Of a DNA stretch of 50,674 bases, positions 8,845-16,173 are shown in pieces. The stretch's first letter is position 1. Every line of letters starts with the position of its first letter. The translations under genes and the position numbers were made by a program. The DNA is from an uncultured Acidobacteriota bacterium (GTDB lineage: Bacteria; Acidobacteriota; Thermoanaerobaculia; Gp7-AA8): assembly GCA_937870635.1 (NCBI GenBank), contig CALMZP010000170.1:1-50674 (forward strand). The letters are read 5' to 3'. The notes beneath the pieces are model-generated. The model was not told the DNA's origin and made no database searches. It worked only from the letters and a program-made list of their open reading frames with translations.

Positions 8845-9445
8845 AAAACCTCCCGAGTCACCCGAGGGGGTCGATTGCGTCGTTCGACTGATGCAGAGGT
8901 TGAGGGAGGAGGGCTTCTCCTCCGACGTGAACCCCGATGAGGGGTGGCAGGAACACTTCGAGGTCATCTACCGGCGCGACGAGAAGATCTCGTTCGCCAA
9001 CGGAGAGACGGTCGTCATCTTCACCAGGATTCCCGAGCTCAACGAACGCATCCTCCGCCAGACCTCGGAATCCGTCGTCAATCTCTACAGGGCCAAGAAG
9101 CCGATCGACAAACTGCTCTCGGTTCTCCAGTCCACGACCATCTATCACTGCCTGGTCACCGAGAATGAACAGCCCCACAACGAGCTCCTCAACCAGTTCA
9201 TCACCCGCGGCGGCGGAGCGACCTTCATCCCTGTCGTCATGGTGCCGGCGATCAATCAGGTCCTGTACCCGAGCCTCGAGGAACGGGTCGGTACCGTCCG
9301 GCCCCGCATCGAGTACCTCCAGTACCTGCTGAACGAGCGCCGCGACGCGGTCAACATGCACAAAGGGACCGTCCAGGCGTTTTACATCTCGATGGCCGTC
9401 CTGGCCGTGGTTCTGGTGGCGATCGTGTTCTCGGCCTTTGCCTGA
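8825..9445 (+). CDS. Hypothetical tail-anchored membrane protein
   Basis: I do not recognise a family. The 206 residues begin with an acidic soluble part (MQELKAEKPPESPEG) and a mixed alpha/beta region. They end in one hydrophobic segment (FYISMAVLAVVLVAIVFSAFA) with nothing after it, so the protein is probably anchored in the inner membrane by its tail with the bulk in the cytoplasm. The start overlaps the response regulator by 20 bp, which implies coupled translation and probably a shared pathway. The stop TGA is four bases from a heptamer array. Confidence 0.75.
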   Translation: MQELKAEKPPESPEGVDCVVRLMQRLREEGFSSDVNPDEGWQEHFEVIYRRDEKISFANGETVVIFTRIPELNERILRQTSESVVNLYRAKKPIDKLLSVLQSTTIYHCLVTENEQPHNELLNQFITRGGGATFIPVVMVPAINQVLYPSLEERVGTVRPRIEYLQYLLNERRDAVNMHKGTVQAFYISMAVLAVVLVAIVFSAFA

Positions 9446-9449
9446 GGAG

Positions 9450-9525
9450 ATTTTGGATTTTGGATTTTGGATTTTGGATTGAACTGAAATCCAAAATCCA
9501 AAATCCAAAATCTAAAATCCAAAAT
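9450..9525. repeat. TTTTGGA heptamer array, inverted pair (H2)
   Basis: About four ATTTTGG units (9450-9480), a seven-base spacer, then five complementary units with one C-to-T change (9488-9525). It starts four bases after a stop codon and ends 38 bases before the next ATG. Confidence 0.95.
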
Positions 9526-9563
9526 GGTCTCCCCCTGCCGGGACGACACGATAAACTCCCCCG

Positions 9564-10628
9564 ATGACGTTTCCCCTCCGTCCTCGCGACATCTTCGAGG
9601 AGCTTCGCAAGATCGTCGTCGGGCAGGATGACGCGATCCGGGAGATCTCGGTCGCGCTCGTCAAGCATCTGGTCGGCCAGCCCGCGCCGAACATTCTTCT
9701 GATCGGGAACTCCGGATCAGGGAAGACGACGCTGATGCGCGCCGTCGAGCAGTACCTCACCACCACTGCCGGCCTCGGCGACTTCGCGAACGTCATCCGC
9801 ATGAACGCCAACGTGCTGGCCGAGGAGCATTCGGGGTACGGGCGGGCGGTGCTGGCGCGGCTTTATGAGAACGCGCGGCGCAAGCTCGGGGCCGATGCGG
9901 AAATGGAGAAGATCATCCGTTCGGTCGAGCATGCGATCGTCTTCATCGACGAAGTGGACAAGATCCGGGCGCAGGTGAGCGGAGCCCCGAACGTGCGCGG
10001 CATCGTGGCGCAGGAGGCGCTGCTCACGCTGATGGAGAACGAGCACGTCACCTTCGGCGCGGACGGCGCCGAGCACGAGGTGAACTCGTCGGGAATCCTG
10101 TTCGTCGCGGGCGGCGCGTTCGAGGAGTTGTACGAGAACGTGCTGCGCCGCGCGACCATCGGGCAGGACGTCACTCCGCTGCAGCCGGTCGTCGTCGTGT
10201 CGGCATCCGGCGAAGTACGCGAGGAGTTGCCTTTCCATCTGCGCGACTACCTGAAATACGAAGATCTTTTCCGTTACGGGATGACACCGCAGTTCGTTTC
10301 GCGTTTCGAATCGATCGTGGTGCTCAACGACCTGGCCGAGGCCGACCTGGCGAAGATTTTCGTCGAGCCGGAAGGGTCGATCTTCCGGACGTCGCGCGAT
10401 TACTTCAAACGGTTCGGCGTCGACCTGCAGATCACGCGCGGCGCGCTCATCAACATCGCCTGGGATGCCTCGCGGCAGAAACGGCTGGGCGCGCGGGCGC
10501 TGCGGGAGATCTTCCGGCGCGTCATCCGCAACCTCGAGTTCGAGCCGACCGCCGGCGTCGTGACCATCGACGAGCAGATGGTGAAGAAAGCAATTACCAG
10601 CCGGGATTCCGGACGCCGGGAGAGATGA
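9564..10628 (+). CDS. ClpX-like AAA+ ATPase without zinc domain
   Basis: A 354-residue hexameric-type unfoldase of the Clp/HslU branch. Walker A is GNSGSGKTT (near 49-57), Walker B is AIVFIDEVDKI, a pore-loop-like SGYGR follows, and sensor 2 GARALREIFRRV is near the C terminus. The N-terminal Cys4 zinc domain of true ClpX is absent. The stretch where ClpX carries its IGF loop for ClpP docking reads ATIGQDVTPLQ, so binding to ClpP is doubtful. Probably a stand-alone unfoldase or a second Clp paralogue. No clpP is nearby. The ATG at 9564 is the first in frame after the heptamer array. The gene reads toward ftsY. Confidence 0.82.
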   Translation: MTFPLRPRDIFEELRKIVVGQDDAIREISVALVKHLVGQPAPNILLIGNSGSGKTTLMRAVEQYLTTTAGLGDFANVIRMNANVLAEEHSGYGRAVLARLYENARRKLGADAEMEKIIRSVEHAIVFIDEVDKIRAQVSGAPNVRGIVAQEALLTLMENEHVTFGADGAEHEVNSSGILFVAGGAFEELYENVLRRATIGQDVTPLQPVVVVSASGEVREELPFHLRDYLKYEDLFRYGMTPQFVSRFESIVVLNDLAEADLAKIFVEPEGSIFRTSRDYFKRFGVDLQITRGALINIAWDASRQKRLGARALREIFRRVIRNLEFEPTAGVVTIDEQMVKKAITSRDSGRRER

Positions 10629-10631
10629 GTC

Positions 10632-10693
10632 GATTTTGGATTTTGGATTTTGGATTGGGTCAAATCCAAAATCCAAAATCCAAAATCCAAAAT
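10632..10693. repeat. TTTTGGA heptamer array, inverted pair (H3)
   Basis: Left arm 10632-10656 and right arm to 10693, with a five-base spacer (GGGTC). It starts three bases after the ClpX-like stop codon and ends 14 bases before the ftsY ATG. Confidence 0.95.
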
Positions 10694-10707
10694 AGACTCA
10701 GCCCAAA

Positions 10708-11646
10708 ATGACTGACTTGCCAAAAACAGAGAAAACGTTCTTCGATAAGTTGAAGCGCGGCCTTTTCATGACTCACACCGAGATCATCGAGAAGGTCAAG
10801 GAGTCGATGACTCCTGATCTGCCCATCGACAAGAGCGCCATCGACGGCCTCGAGGAAGGGCTGCTCGGAGCCGACATTGGCGCGGAGCTGACCACCCGTC
10901 TGGTCGACCGGATGGAGGAGCGCGTACGCAACGAAAAGATCTCGTCGATGGACCGCCTGACGCAGGTCCTGCGCGAGGAGACGCGCGCGCTCATCCCTGC
11001 GCGGAAGCCGTCGTCGATCGACCTCGGCCAGGCGAAGCCGTTCGTGATTCTCGTGGTCGGCGTCAACGGGACAGGGAAGACCACCACGATCGCGAAGCTC
11101 GCCTCCCGCTGGAAGAACGAAGGCAGGAGCGTGATCCTCGGCGCTGCCGACACGTTTCGCGCTGCGGCGATCGAGCAGTTGCAGATGTGGGCCGACCGCG
11201 TCGGCGTCCCGATGGTGAAGCACAAAGCGGGATCCGATCCGGCAGCGGTCGCGCACGACACCGTGACTGCCGCGAAATCGCGCAATGCCGATGTGGTTCT
11301 CATCGACACGGCGGGCCGGCTTCACAACAAATCTCACCTCATGCAGGAGCTGTCGAAGGTTCGCCGTGTGATCGAGAAGGAGCTGCCCGGTGCGCCACAC
11401 GAGACGCTTCTCGTCCTCGATGGAACGACGGGTCAGAACGGCGTCAGCCAGGCGGCGGCGTTTCTCGAGGCGGCGAGCGTGACCGGCATCGTCGTCACGA
11501 AGCTCGACGGCACGGCGAAGGGCGGTGTGATCCTCTCGATCATGCGCCAGTTCGACATCCCGGTGAAGTTCGTCGGGGTGGGTGAGTCAGCCGAGGATCT
11601 GATTCCGTTCGATCCGGGGGCGTATGTAGATACGCTTTTCGAGTGA
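10708..11646 (+). CDS. ftsY: Signal recognition particle receptor FtsY
   Basis: SRP receptor GTPase that docks ribosome-nascent-chain complexes at the membrane. The NG core is complete: G1 VGVNGTGKTTT, the G2 insertion motif DTFRAAAIEQL, G3 DTAGR, G4 TKLDGTAKGG, and the closing GVGESAEDL. At 312 residues it lacks a long acidic A domain and begins with MTDLPKTEKTFFDKLKRGLF, as in short FtsY proteins with an amphipathic N-terminal helix. The start ATG follows heptamer array H3. Its stop overlaps the possible GTG start of the truncated downstream gene. Confidence 0.96.
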   Translation: MTDLPKTEKTFFDKLKRGLFMTHTEIIEKVKESMTPDLPIDKSAIDGLEEGLLGADIGAELTTRLVDRMEERVRNEKISSMDRLTQVLREETRALIPARKPSSIDLGQAKPFVILVVGVNGTGKTTTIAKLASRWKNEGRSVILGAADTFRAAAIEQLQMWADRVGVPMVKHKAGSDPAAVAHDTVTAAKSRNADVVLIDTAGRLHNKSHLMQELSKVRRVIEKELPGAPHETLLVLDGTTGQNGVSQAAAFLEAASVTGIVVTKLDGTAKGGVILSIMRQFDIPVKFVGVGESAEDLIPFDPGAYVDTLFE

Positions 11647-11945
11647 CGGGTGGAGCGCTCCAATTGTTCCATATCAAGGTGATGACTCCGCTCGCGGGGA
11701 TGCCCTCTCTCGCCGCGATCTGCGTGGCCCCGCGGCAGACCATGCGGGTGATTTTGGAGAGACGCGAACGGCGCGGCGCGATGGCGATCGTGATCGCGGC
11801 GATCGTGTCGTTCTCGCTGCGCGATCTGGACGTCGGTGGATTTGCGGAGGCCGGTGCGTCGCTCGGCGTGCCGGCGGCGATGCTCATCTCCATCGGTCTA
11901 GTTGTCATGGTGTCAGGTCTGGAAAAACAACTTTTCTTCCGATAG
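11643..11945 (+). pseudogene. Truncated Yip1-like membrane protein
   Basis: About 85 residues of what looks like a Yip1-type membrane protein: a segment like APRQTMRVILERRERRGAM followed by hydrophobic stretches. A full member would be about 200 residues. The frame runs into the palindrome at 11901 and ends inside it with MVSGLEKQLFF, which is repeat-encoded. The start may be GTG 11643, overlapping the ftsY stop, or ATG 11682. I see no remainder of the gene after the palindrome, where the opposite-strand RDD gene begins. Family assignment is tentative. Confidence 0.5.
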
Positions 11946-12010
11946 TGATGCGCTGAGGCACACCACTATCGGAAGAAAAGTTGTTTTTCCAGACCTGACA
12001 CCATGACAAC
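11901..12010. repeat. P1 palindrome, 110 bp
   Basis: Arms of 47 bases (11901-11947 and 11964-12010) are exact inverted complements around a 16-base loop. The outer 37 bases equal those of the copy at 49548; the inner part differs. Two convergent genes run into it from both sides and end inside it. Confidence 0.95.
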
Positions 12011-12667
12011 CTCCCCGCGGCAGTCAGGGCAGATCGACCAGGCAGCGAAGATGGCCGCGCCGACGAGGATCAGCCAGAGAACCATCAGGCCGGCGCGCAG
12101 GACGTTCGATCCGCGGCCCTCCATGACAACCGTCCCGCCGACGAGGTCGCCGATGCGCTGCGTGCGTGTGGTGAACATGGCGAAGAGGAACCCGATCAGG
12201 TAAAGCCCGATCGAATCGATGAGGCGGAACACGTTGCGGATCACGACCGCGACGAATCGGCCGCGGTCGCCGCTGGTGCGCACGCGAAGCGCCATCATGG
12301 CTTTGCCGAGAGTCGTGCCGAAGGCGCCTTCGAGGATGACGTGGTAGAGCAGCATCAGCAGGAACGTGAGCCCAGCCGCCGATGCGAAGAACCAGATGCC
12401 GGTCGGATCGATTCGCCCGGCGGTGCTGGTCTGCCACGCCGCGAAGACCATCAGTGCCGAGGCGAGGAGGGCGCGGTCGAAGATCAGAGCGAGCGTGCGA
12501 TCTCCGACGGAGGCCACCTTTTCGGCCGCCGGTGCGGCCTTGCTGCGCGGCGCCGGCCGACCCGGCGTGTCGGTTACGAACGCGAGCGAGGTCGGCATCG
12601 CCGCCCCGCAGATGTAACAGGCACTCTCACCCCGGTCGTTGTTGACGCCACACTGGGTGCAATACAT
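11966..12667 (-). CDS. RDD family membrane protein with zinc ribbon
   Basis: A 233-residue membrane protein. The N terminus is a zinc ribbon (MYCTQCGVNNDRGESACYIC, with two CxxC pairs), then a Pro/Ala-rich linker, then an RDD domain with DRTLALIFDRALLA, a GTTLGKAMMALRVR loop and RNVFRLID. The RDD core usually has three transmembrane helices, and another hydrophobic segment follows. Function is unknown for most members; some are suspected ion transporters. The last 13 or so residues (MVSGLEKQLFF and neighbours) are encoded by palindrome P1, so the native C terminus probably ended near CPDCRGEV. Confidence 0.82.
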   Translation of the reverse strand: MYCTQCGVNNDRGESACYICGAAMPTSLAFVTDTPGRPAPRSKAAPAAEKVASVGDRTLALIFDRALLASALMVFAAWQTSTAGRIDPTGIWFFASAAGLTFLLMLLYHVILEGAFGTTLGKAMMALRVRTSGDRGRFVAVVIRNVFRLIDSIGLYLIGFLFAMFTTRTQRIGDLVGGTVVMEGRGSNVLRAGLMVLWLILVGAAIFAAWSICPDCRGEVVMVSGLEKQLFFR

Positions 12668-12693
12668 TCGGGGGCAAGTATACGGTTCGGGTC

Positions 12694-12733
12694 GTTAAAC
12701 GTTAATTAACCGTTAACGGCGAACGGCGAACGG
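12694..12733. repeat. CGTTAAC/CGAACGG heptamer-like repeats
   Basis: Short imperfect units of seven bases (CGTTAAA, CGTTAAT, then CGAACGG twice). They lie between the divergent RDD gene and ABC transporter operon. Confidence 0.7.
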
Positions 12734-12737
12734 TACG

Positions 12738-12755
12738 GGCGCGCTTTCGCGCGCC
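12738..12755 (+). other. GC hairpin in ABC operon leader
   Basis: GGCGCGC and GCGCGCC pair around a TTTC loop, 20 bases upstream of the permease TTG start. There is no T tract, so a standard terminator is unlikely. It could be a leader structure or a relic of a repeat. Confidence 0.5.
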
Positions 12756-12774
12756 GTGCTACCCTCCGCCCGCA

Positions 12775-13524
12775 TTGCGTCGGCTGACTCCCTTTCTCGG
12801 TCTTTTCGTCTTCATCGCGGCCTGGGATCTGGCGGTCCGGTTGACCGGGGCGCCGCTCGTCCCTTCGCCGTGGGAAGCGTTTCGCGGTATCGGTGAGCTC
12901 ACCGCGCGCGGCCTGCTCGTCAAGTATGTGGTCGCGTCGCTGTTCCGCGTGACGTGGGGCTATCTCCTCGCCCTGGTGTTCGCCGTGCCGTTCGGGATCG
13001 CCGTGGGCATGTCCCCTCGCGCACAGGCCACGATCAATCCGCTCCTGCAGGTCCTCCGTCCGATCTCGCCGCTGGCCTGGATCCCGATTGCCATCCTGTG
13101 GTTCGGTGTCGGCGATTTCTCCGCGGTGTTCCTGATCTTTCTCGCGTCGTTTTTCCCGCTGGCCGTGACTGCCATGCACGCGGTCCACGATGTCGATCCG
13201 GTCCATCTGCGCGCCGGCGAGAACTTCGGCATGTCCCGCGGCGAGCTGATCGCGCACGTGGTGCTCCCGGCCATCGTTCCGCAGCTCATCGTCGGTATGC
13301 GCATCGCGCTCGGTATCGCGTGGCTCGTGGTCGTGGCCGCGGAGATGATCGCGGTGAGCTCAGGCCTCGGGTTCCTCATCGTCGATGCACGCAATGCGGG
13401 CAACCGATACGACCTCGTCGTTGCAGGGATGGTGATGATCGGTGTCATCGGCATCGTGCTCGATCTGGCGATGCGCCGCCTGGAAAAGCTCGACTTCGTC
13501 CGCTGGGGGTACGTGGAGGGATGA
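12775..13524 (+). CDS. ABC transporter permease (SsuC/TauC/NrtB type)
   Basis: Inner-membrane permease of 249 residues for a nitrate/sulfonate/taurine-type importer. It shows about six helices and the EAA loop region GENFGMSRGELIAHVVLP that contacts the ATPase. The next helices match the family pattern SGLGFLIVDARNAGNRYDLV. No ATG fits. TTG at 12775 gives MRRLTPFLGLFVFIAAWD, the right length for the first helix. The stop overlaps the ATPase start as ATGA. A second, related permease lies after the ATPase, so the importer may be a heterodimer. Confidence 0.87.
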   Translation: MRRLTPFLGLFVFIAAWDLAVRLTGAPLVPSPWEAFRGIGELTARGLLVKYVVASLFRVTWGYLLALVFAVPFGIAVGMSPRAQATINPLLQVLRPISPLAWIPIAILWFGVGDFSAVFLIFLASFFPLAVTAMHAVHDVDPVHLRAGENFGMSRGELIAHVVLPAIVPQLIVGMRIALGIAWLVVVAAEMIAVSSGLGFLIVDARNAGNRYDLVVAGMVMIGVIGIVLDLAMRRLEKLDFVRWGYVEG

Positions 13525-14258
13525 GCAAGGTCGAGATCAGCAACCTCTCGATGCGATTCGGCTCGACGGATGTCCTGCGCGACATCAACCTCTCCGTCCG
13601 CGAGGGCGAATTCGTCTGCATCCTCGGCCCATCGGGCTGCGGCAAGTCGACGCTGCTCAACATCGTCGGCGGATTCATTCAGCCGTCGGCGGGGACCGCA
13701 TCGATCGACGGCGTGCCCGTCACCCGCCCGGATCCGCGTCGCATCTTCGTCTTTCAGGAGCGAGGTGTCTTTCCCTGGCTCACGGTGGACGAGAACGTCG
13801 CGTTCGGGCTGTTCCGGCTCAGTGAGGCGGAGAAGCGCGACCGCGTGACCCGCTATGTGCAGCTGGTCGGGCTGGCCGGCTTCGAGAACGCGTATCCCCG
13901 TGAATTGTCGGGCGGCATGAAGCAGCGGCTCGAGGTGGCTCGCGCGCTCGCCGTGAATCCCGACGTTCTTTACCTCGACGAACCGTTCGGCGCACTCGAC
14001 TCCATCACCCGCCTGCAGATGCGCCGTGAGCTGCTGCGGATCTGGCAGGCGGAGAAGAAGACGATCCTGTTCGTGACTCACGACATCGAAGAGTCGGTGC
14101 AACTCGCCGACCGCGTCGTCATCATGTCCGCGCGGCCGGGACGCATCCGGCGCATTCTCGACATCGACATCGCTCATCCGCGCGACCTGAGCGCGCCTCG
14201 ATACATTCAGCTGCGCGACATCATCTTCAGCGAGATCGGATTGGCCCACCAGGTCTGA
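13521..14258 (+). CDS. ABC transporter ATPase (SsuB/TauB/NrtD type)
   Basis: ATP-binding subunit of 245 residues driving the importer. Walker A is GPSGCGKST, the Q loop is VFQERGVFPWLTV, the signature is LSGGMKQR, Walker B is VLYLDEPFGALD and the H loop is FVTHDIEES. The ATG at 13521 overlaps the first permease stop by 4 bp. The same frame is open far upstream, but those codons lie over the permease gene and are not coding. It starts directly at MSKVEISNLSMRFG, as expected. Five bases separate it from the second permease. Confidence 0.92.
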   Translation: MSKVEISNLSMRFGSTDVLRDINLSVREGEFVCILGPSGCGKSTLLNIVGGFIQPSAGTASIDGVPVTRPDPRRIFVFQERGVFPWLTVDENVAFGLFRLSEAEKRDRVTRYVQLVGLAGFENAYPRELSGGMKQRLEVARALAVNPDVLYLDEPFGALDSITRLQMRRELLRIWQAEKKTILFVTHDIEESVQLADRVVIMSARPGRIRRILDIDIAHPRDLSAPRYIQLRDIIFSEIGLAHQV

Positions 14259-14263
14259 CATCG

Positions 14264-15019
14264 ATGCGACGAGGAGAATTGATCCTGCTTCCGCTTGCGG
14301 CGGTTCTCGTGCTCGCCGGCGCGTGGCAGCTCGCCGTGATGGCGACCGGCACGACGATCTTTCCCTCGCCCGGTGACGTGGCGCGGGGGCTGGGCGAGCT
14401 CGCCGGCCGCGGCATCCTCTGGTCGTACATCGGCGACTCGCTCGTTCGCGTCGTGTCGGGTTACCTCGCCGCCGTCATCATCGGCATTCCTTTCGGCATG
14501 GCTCTGGGATGGTTCCCCATTCTCGAGCGTATCGTGAATCCGATCATCCAGCTGCTCCGGCCCATCTCACCGCTCGCCTGGATGCCCCTGGCGGTGATCT
14601 GGTTCGGCGTCTCGAATACGGCGCCGATCTTCCTGATCTTTCTGGCCGCCTTCTTTCCGATCGTGGTCGCGTCGATGAACGCGGTGCACAACATTCCTCC
14701 CATGTACCTTCAGGCTGGACGGAACTTCGGCCTCTCCACGCCGCGTCTGATGGCGAAAGTGATCGTTCCGGCGACGTTCCCCCCGATCCTGGTCTCGCTC
14801 CGAATCGCGTTCGGCATCGCGTGGCTGGTCCTCGTCGCGGCGGAGATGATCGCCGTCGACTCCGGCCTCGGATACCTCATCATCGACGCCCGCAATGCGG
14901 GGAAGCGATACGACCTGGTTGTCGGCGGGATGCTGCTGATCGGGGTCGTCGGTCTGATGATCGACGCTCTTTTCCGATGGGGAACGCGGACTCTGATGAG
15001 AAGGGAGGTGACCGAATGA
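14264..15019 (+). CDS. ABC transporter permease, second copy
   Basis: A 251-residue paralogue of the permease at 12775. Both share RPISPLAW and a DARNAG-(K/N)-RYDLV block. The EAA loop is RNFGLSTPRLMAKVIVP. Having two permeases around one ATPase suggests a heterodimeric channel made by gene duplication. The ATG at 14264 begins MRRGELILLPLAA. The stop overlaps the ATG of the binding protein (ATGA), so all four subunits are translated as one unit. Confidence 0.9.
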   Translation: MRRGELILLPLAAVLVLAGAWQLAVMATGTTIFPSPGDVARGLGELAGRGILWSYIGDSLVRVVSGYLAAVIIGIPFGMALGWFPILERIVNPIIQLLRPISPLAWMPLAVIWFGVSNTAPIFLIFLAAFFPIVVASMNAVHNIPPMYLQAGRNFGLSTPRLMAKVIVPATFPPILVSLRIAFGIAWLVLVAAEMIAVDSGLGYLIIDARNAGKRYDLVVGGMLLIGVVGLMIDALFRWGTRTLMRREVTE

Positions 15020-16068
15020 GAAAGATCGCAATTGGCGTCTCGGCCTGGCTGGCGCTCGTCACGATCGCGCACGTTTCGATGAACGTGAACTGGGCGATCG
15101 TGCTGAACGACCGGCTGCCGCTCGACAAGCGGAAGCTGAACGTCGCGTACATCCCGGTGACGTGACATCTGGCGTGCCCGGTCACCGACTACATCTCCGC
15201 CAATTCGAAATCGGGACATCTCTTCGTTCCGAGGATGTTCCAGGGCTTCCCTGAGATCAAGGAAGCGCTGATGTCGAATCGAATGCAGGCGGGATTCATG
15301 GTCGCGCCGATGGCCATCGCCCTGCGTGCTCAGGGCGTCCCGATCAAAATCGTCTACCTCGGTCACCGATACGGGAGTGCGGTGGTCGTCCAGAAGGACG
15401 GCCCGGTGAAGACCTTCGAGGATCTTCGAGGGAAGACCGTGGCCATTCCGAGCCGGTACTCCGATGAGCGGCTGATCCTCTTTCGCGCGATGGCGAAGCA
15501 CGGGATGGATCGGGGCGACATCCGGATGGTGGAGATGGCGCCGCCGGATGTTGCCGGCGCGCTTGCGGCAAAGGCGATCGATGCGTTCTCGATGGGGGAG
15601 CCGTATCCGTCGCAGGCCGAGATGAGCGGTTTCGGGCGGGTCCTCTTTCACGCGCGCGAATACTGGCCCGATTACATCTCCTGCGTGCTCGTCGTGCGCC
15701 AGGACGTGATCGACACCAGGCCGGAGGCGGTGCAGGTGCTGGTCGACGGCATCGCAAGGTCAGGTTTGTGGCTCGACAATCCGCCGCGGAAAAAGGAGCG
15801 TCGCGAGCATGCCGCGGAGTTCGTCGGCCGGCAGTACTTCCGGCAGGACCCGAAACTGCTCAAGTGGGCGCTGACCAATCCGCTGGATCGTGTGATGTAC
15901 CAGCCCCTCACGCCGTACCGGGGGGACTTCGAGCTGATCGTGAGTCTGATGCGCGAGACAGGGATCCTCGAGCGCCCGATCGCGTTCGAGGAGTACATCG
16001 ACGTCCGCTTCGCCGAGGGCGCCAGGACGCAGACGGAGTGGAAGTACGAGCCAGGTGACGCCTTTTGA
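15016..16068 (+). CDS. ABC substrate-binding protein with in-frame TGA (selenoprotein candidate)
   Basis: Periplasmic or membrane-anchored binding protein of the NMT1/SsuA-like class, 350 residues if TGA is read through. It has a hydrophobic N-terminal segment (MRKIAIGVSAWLALVTIAHV), then LNVAYIPVT, TGA at codon 50, then HLACPVTDYI and an uninterrupted domain (RAQGVPIKIVYLGHRYGSAV, RGKTVAIPSRYSDERLI, MVEMAPPDVAGALAAKAIDA). From memory, relatives read PVTCHLTCPVTD here, so TGA sits where a Cys is usual. Other explanations are a fresh nonsense mutation or a base-call error (TGC to TGA). The start is firm: GGAGG is just upstream and the ATG overlaps the permease stop. The final TGA is shared with palindrome P2. 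The ligand is unknown. Confidence 0.72.
15163..15202 (+). promoter_or_regulatory. Possible selenocysteine recoding site
   Basis: The TGA is at 15163-15165. Downstream, TGGCG (15170-15174) can pair with CGCCA (15198-15202). Inside that, GGTC (15180-15183) can pair with GACT (15187-15190) around an ACC loop. The loop lies 18 bases after TGA, within the usual bacterial SECIS distance. However, the inner stem is short and the loop lacks the expected early G. I rate the structure as weak. Confidence 0.25.
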
Positions 16069-16173
16069 GGGTCACGTCTGCACTTCGCACTTTCTCCACG
16101 AACGGTAGATCGGGCTGAGCCATTCGTGATCTACCGTTCGTGGAGAAAGTGCGAAGTGCAGACGTGACCCTCA
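16066..16173. repeat. P2 palindrome, 108 bp (RAYT-related)
   Basis: Two exact 46-base arms (16066-16111 and 16128-16173) flank a 16-base loop. The outer 30 bases of each arm, TGAGGGTCAC to CACTTTCT, equal the ends of the RAYT unit at 23818-24892. Both outer edges form TGA stop codons, for the binding protein on plus and rsmA on minus, so the element sits exactly between two convergent genes and could serve as a two-way terminator. Confidence 0.96.

Noticed and set aside
12738-12755. Rho-independent terminator before the ABC operon
   Set aside because: The stem is strong, but there is no T tract on either strand, and it lies between divergent genes, where a terminator is not needed.
12954-13520. 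Extension of the ABC ATPase frame over the first permease
   Set aside because: Low-complexity Arg-rich translation. The ATPase domain begins exactly at ATG 13521, which overlaps the permease stop.
15166-15234. Treating the binding protein as two genes split by TGA
   Set aside because: The next start codon would be ATG 15235, deep inside the conserved domain. The frame, composition and family similarity continue without change across the TGA.
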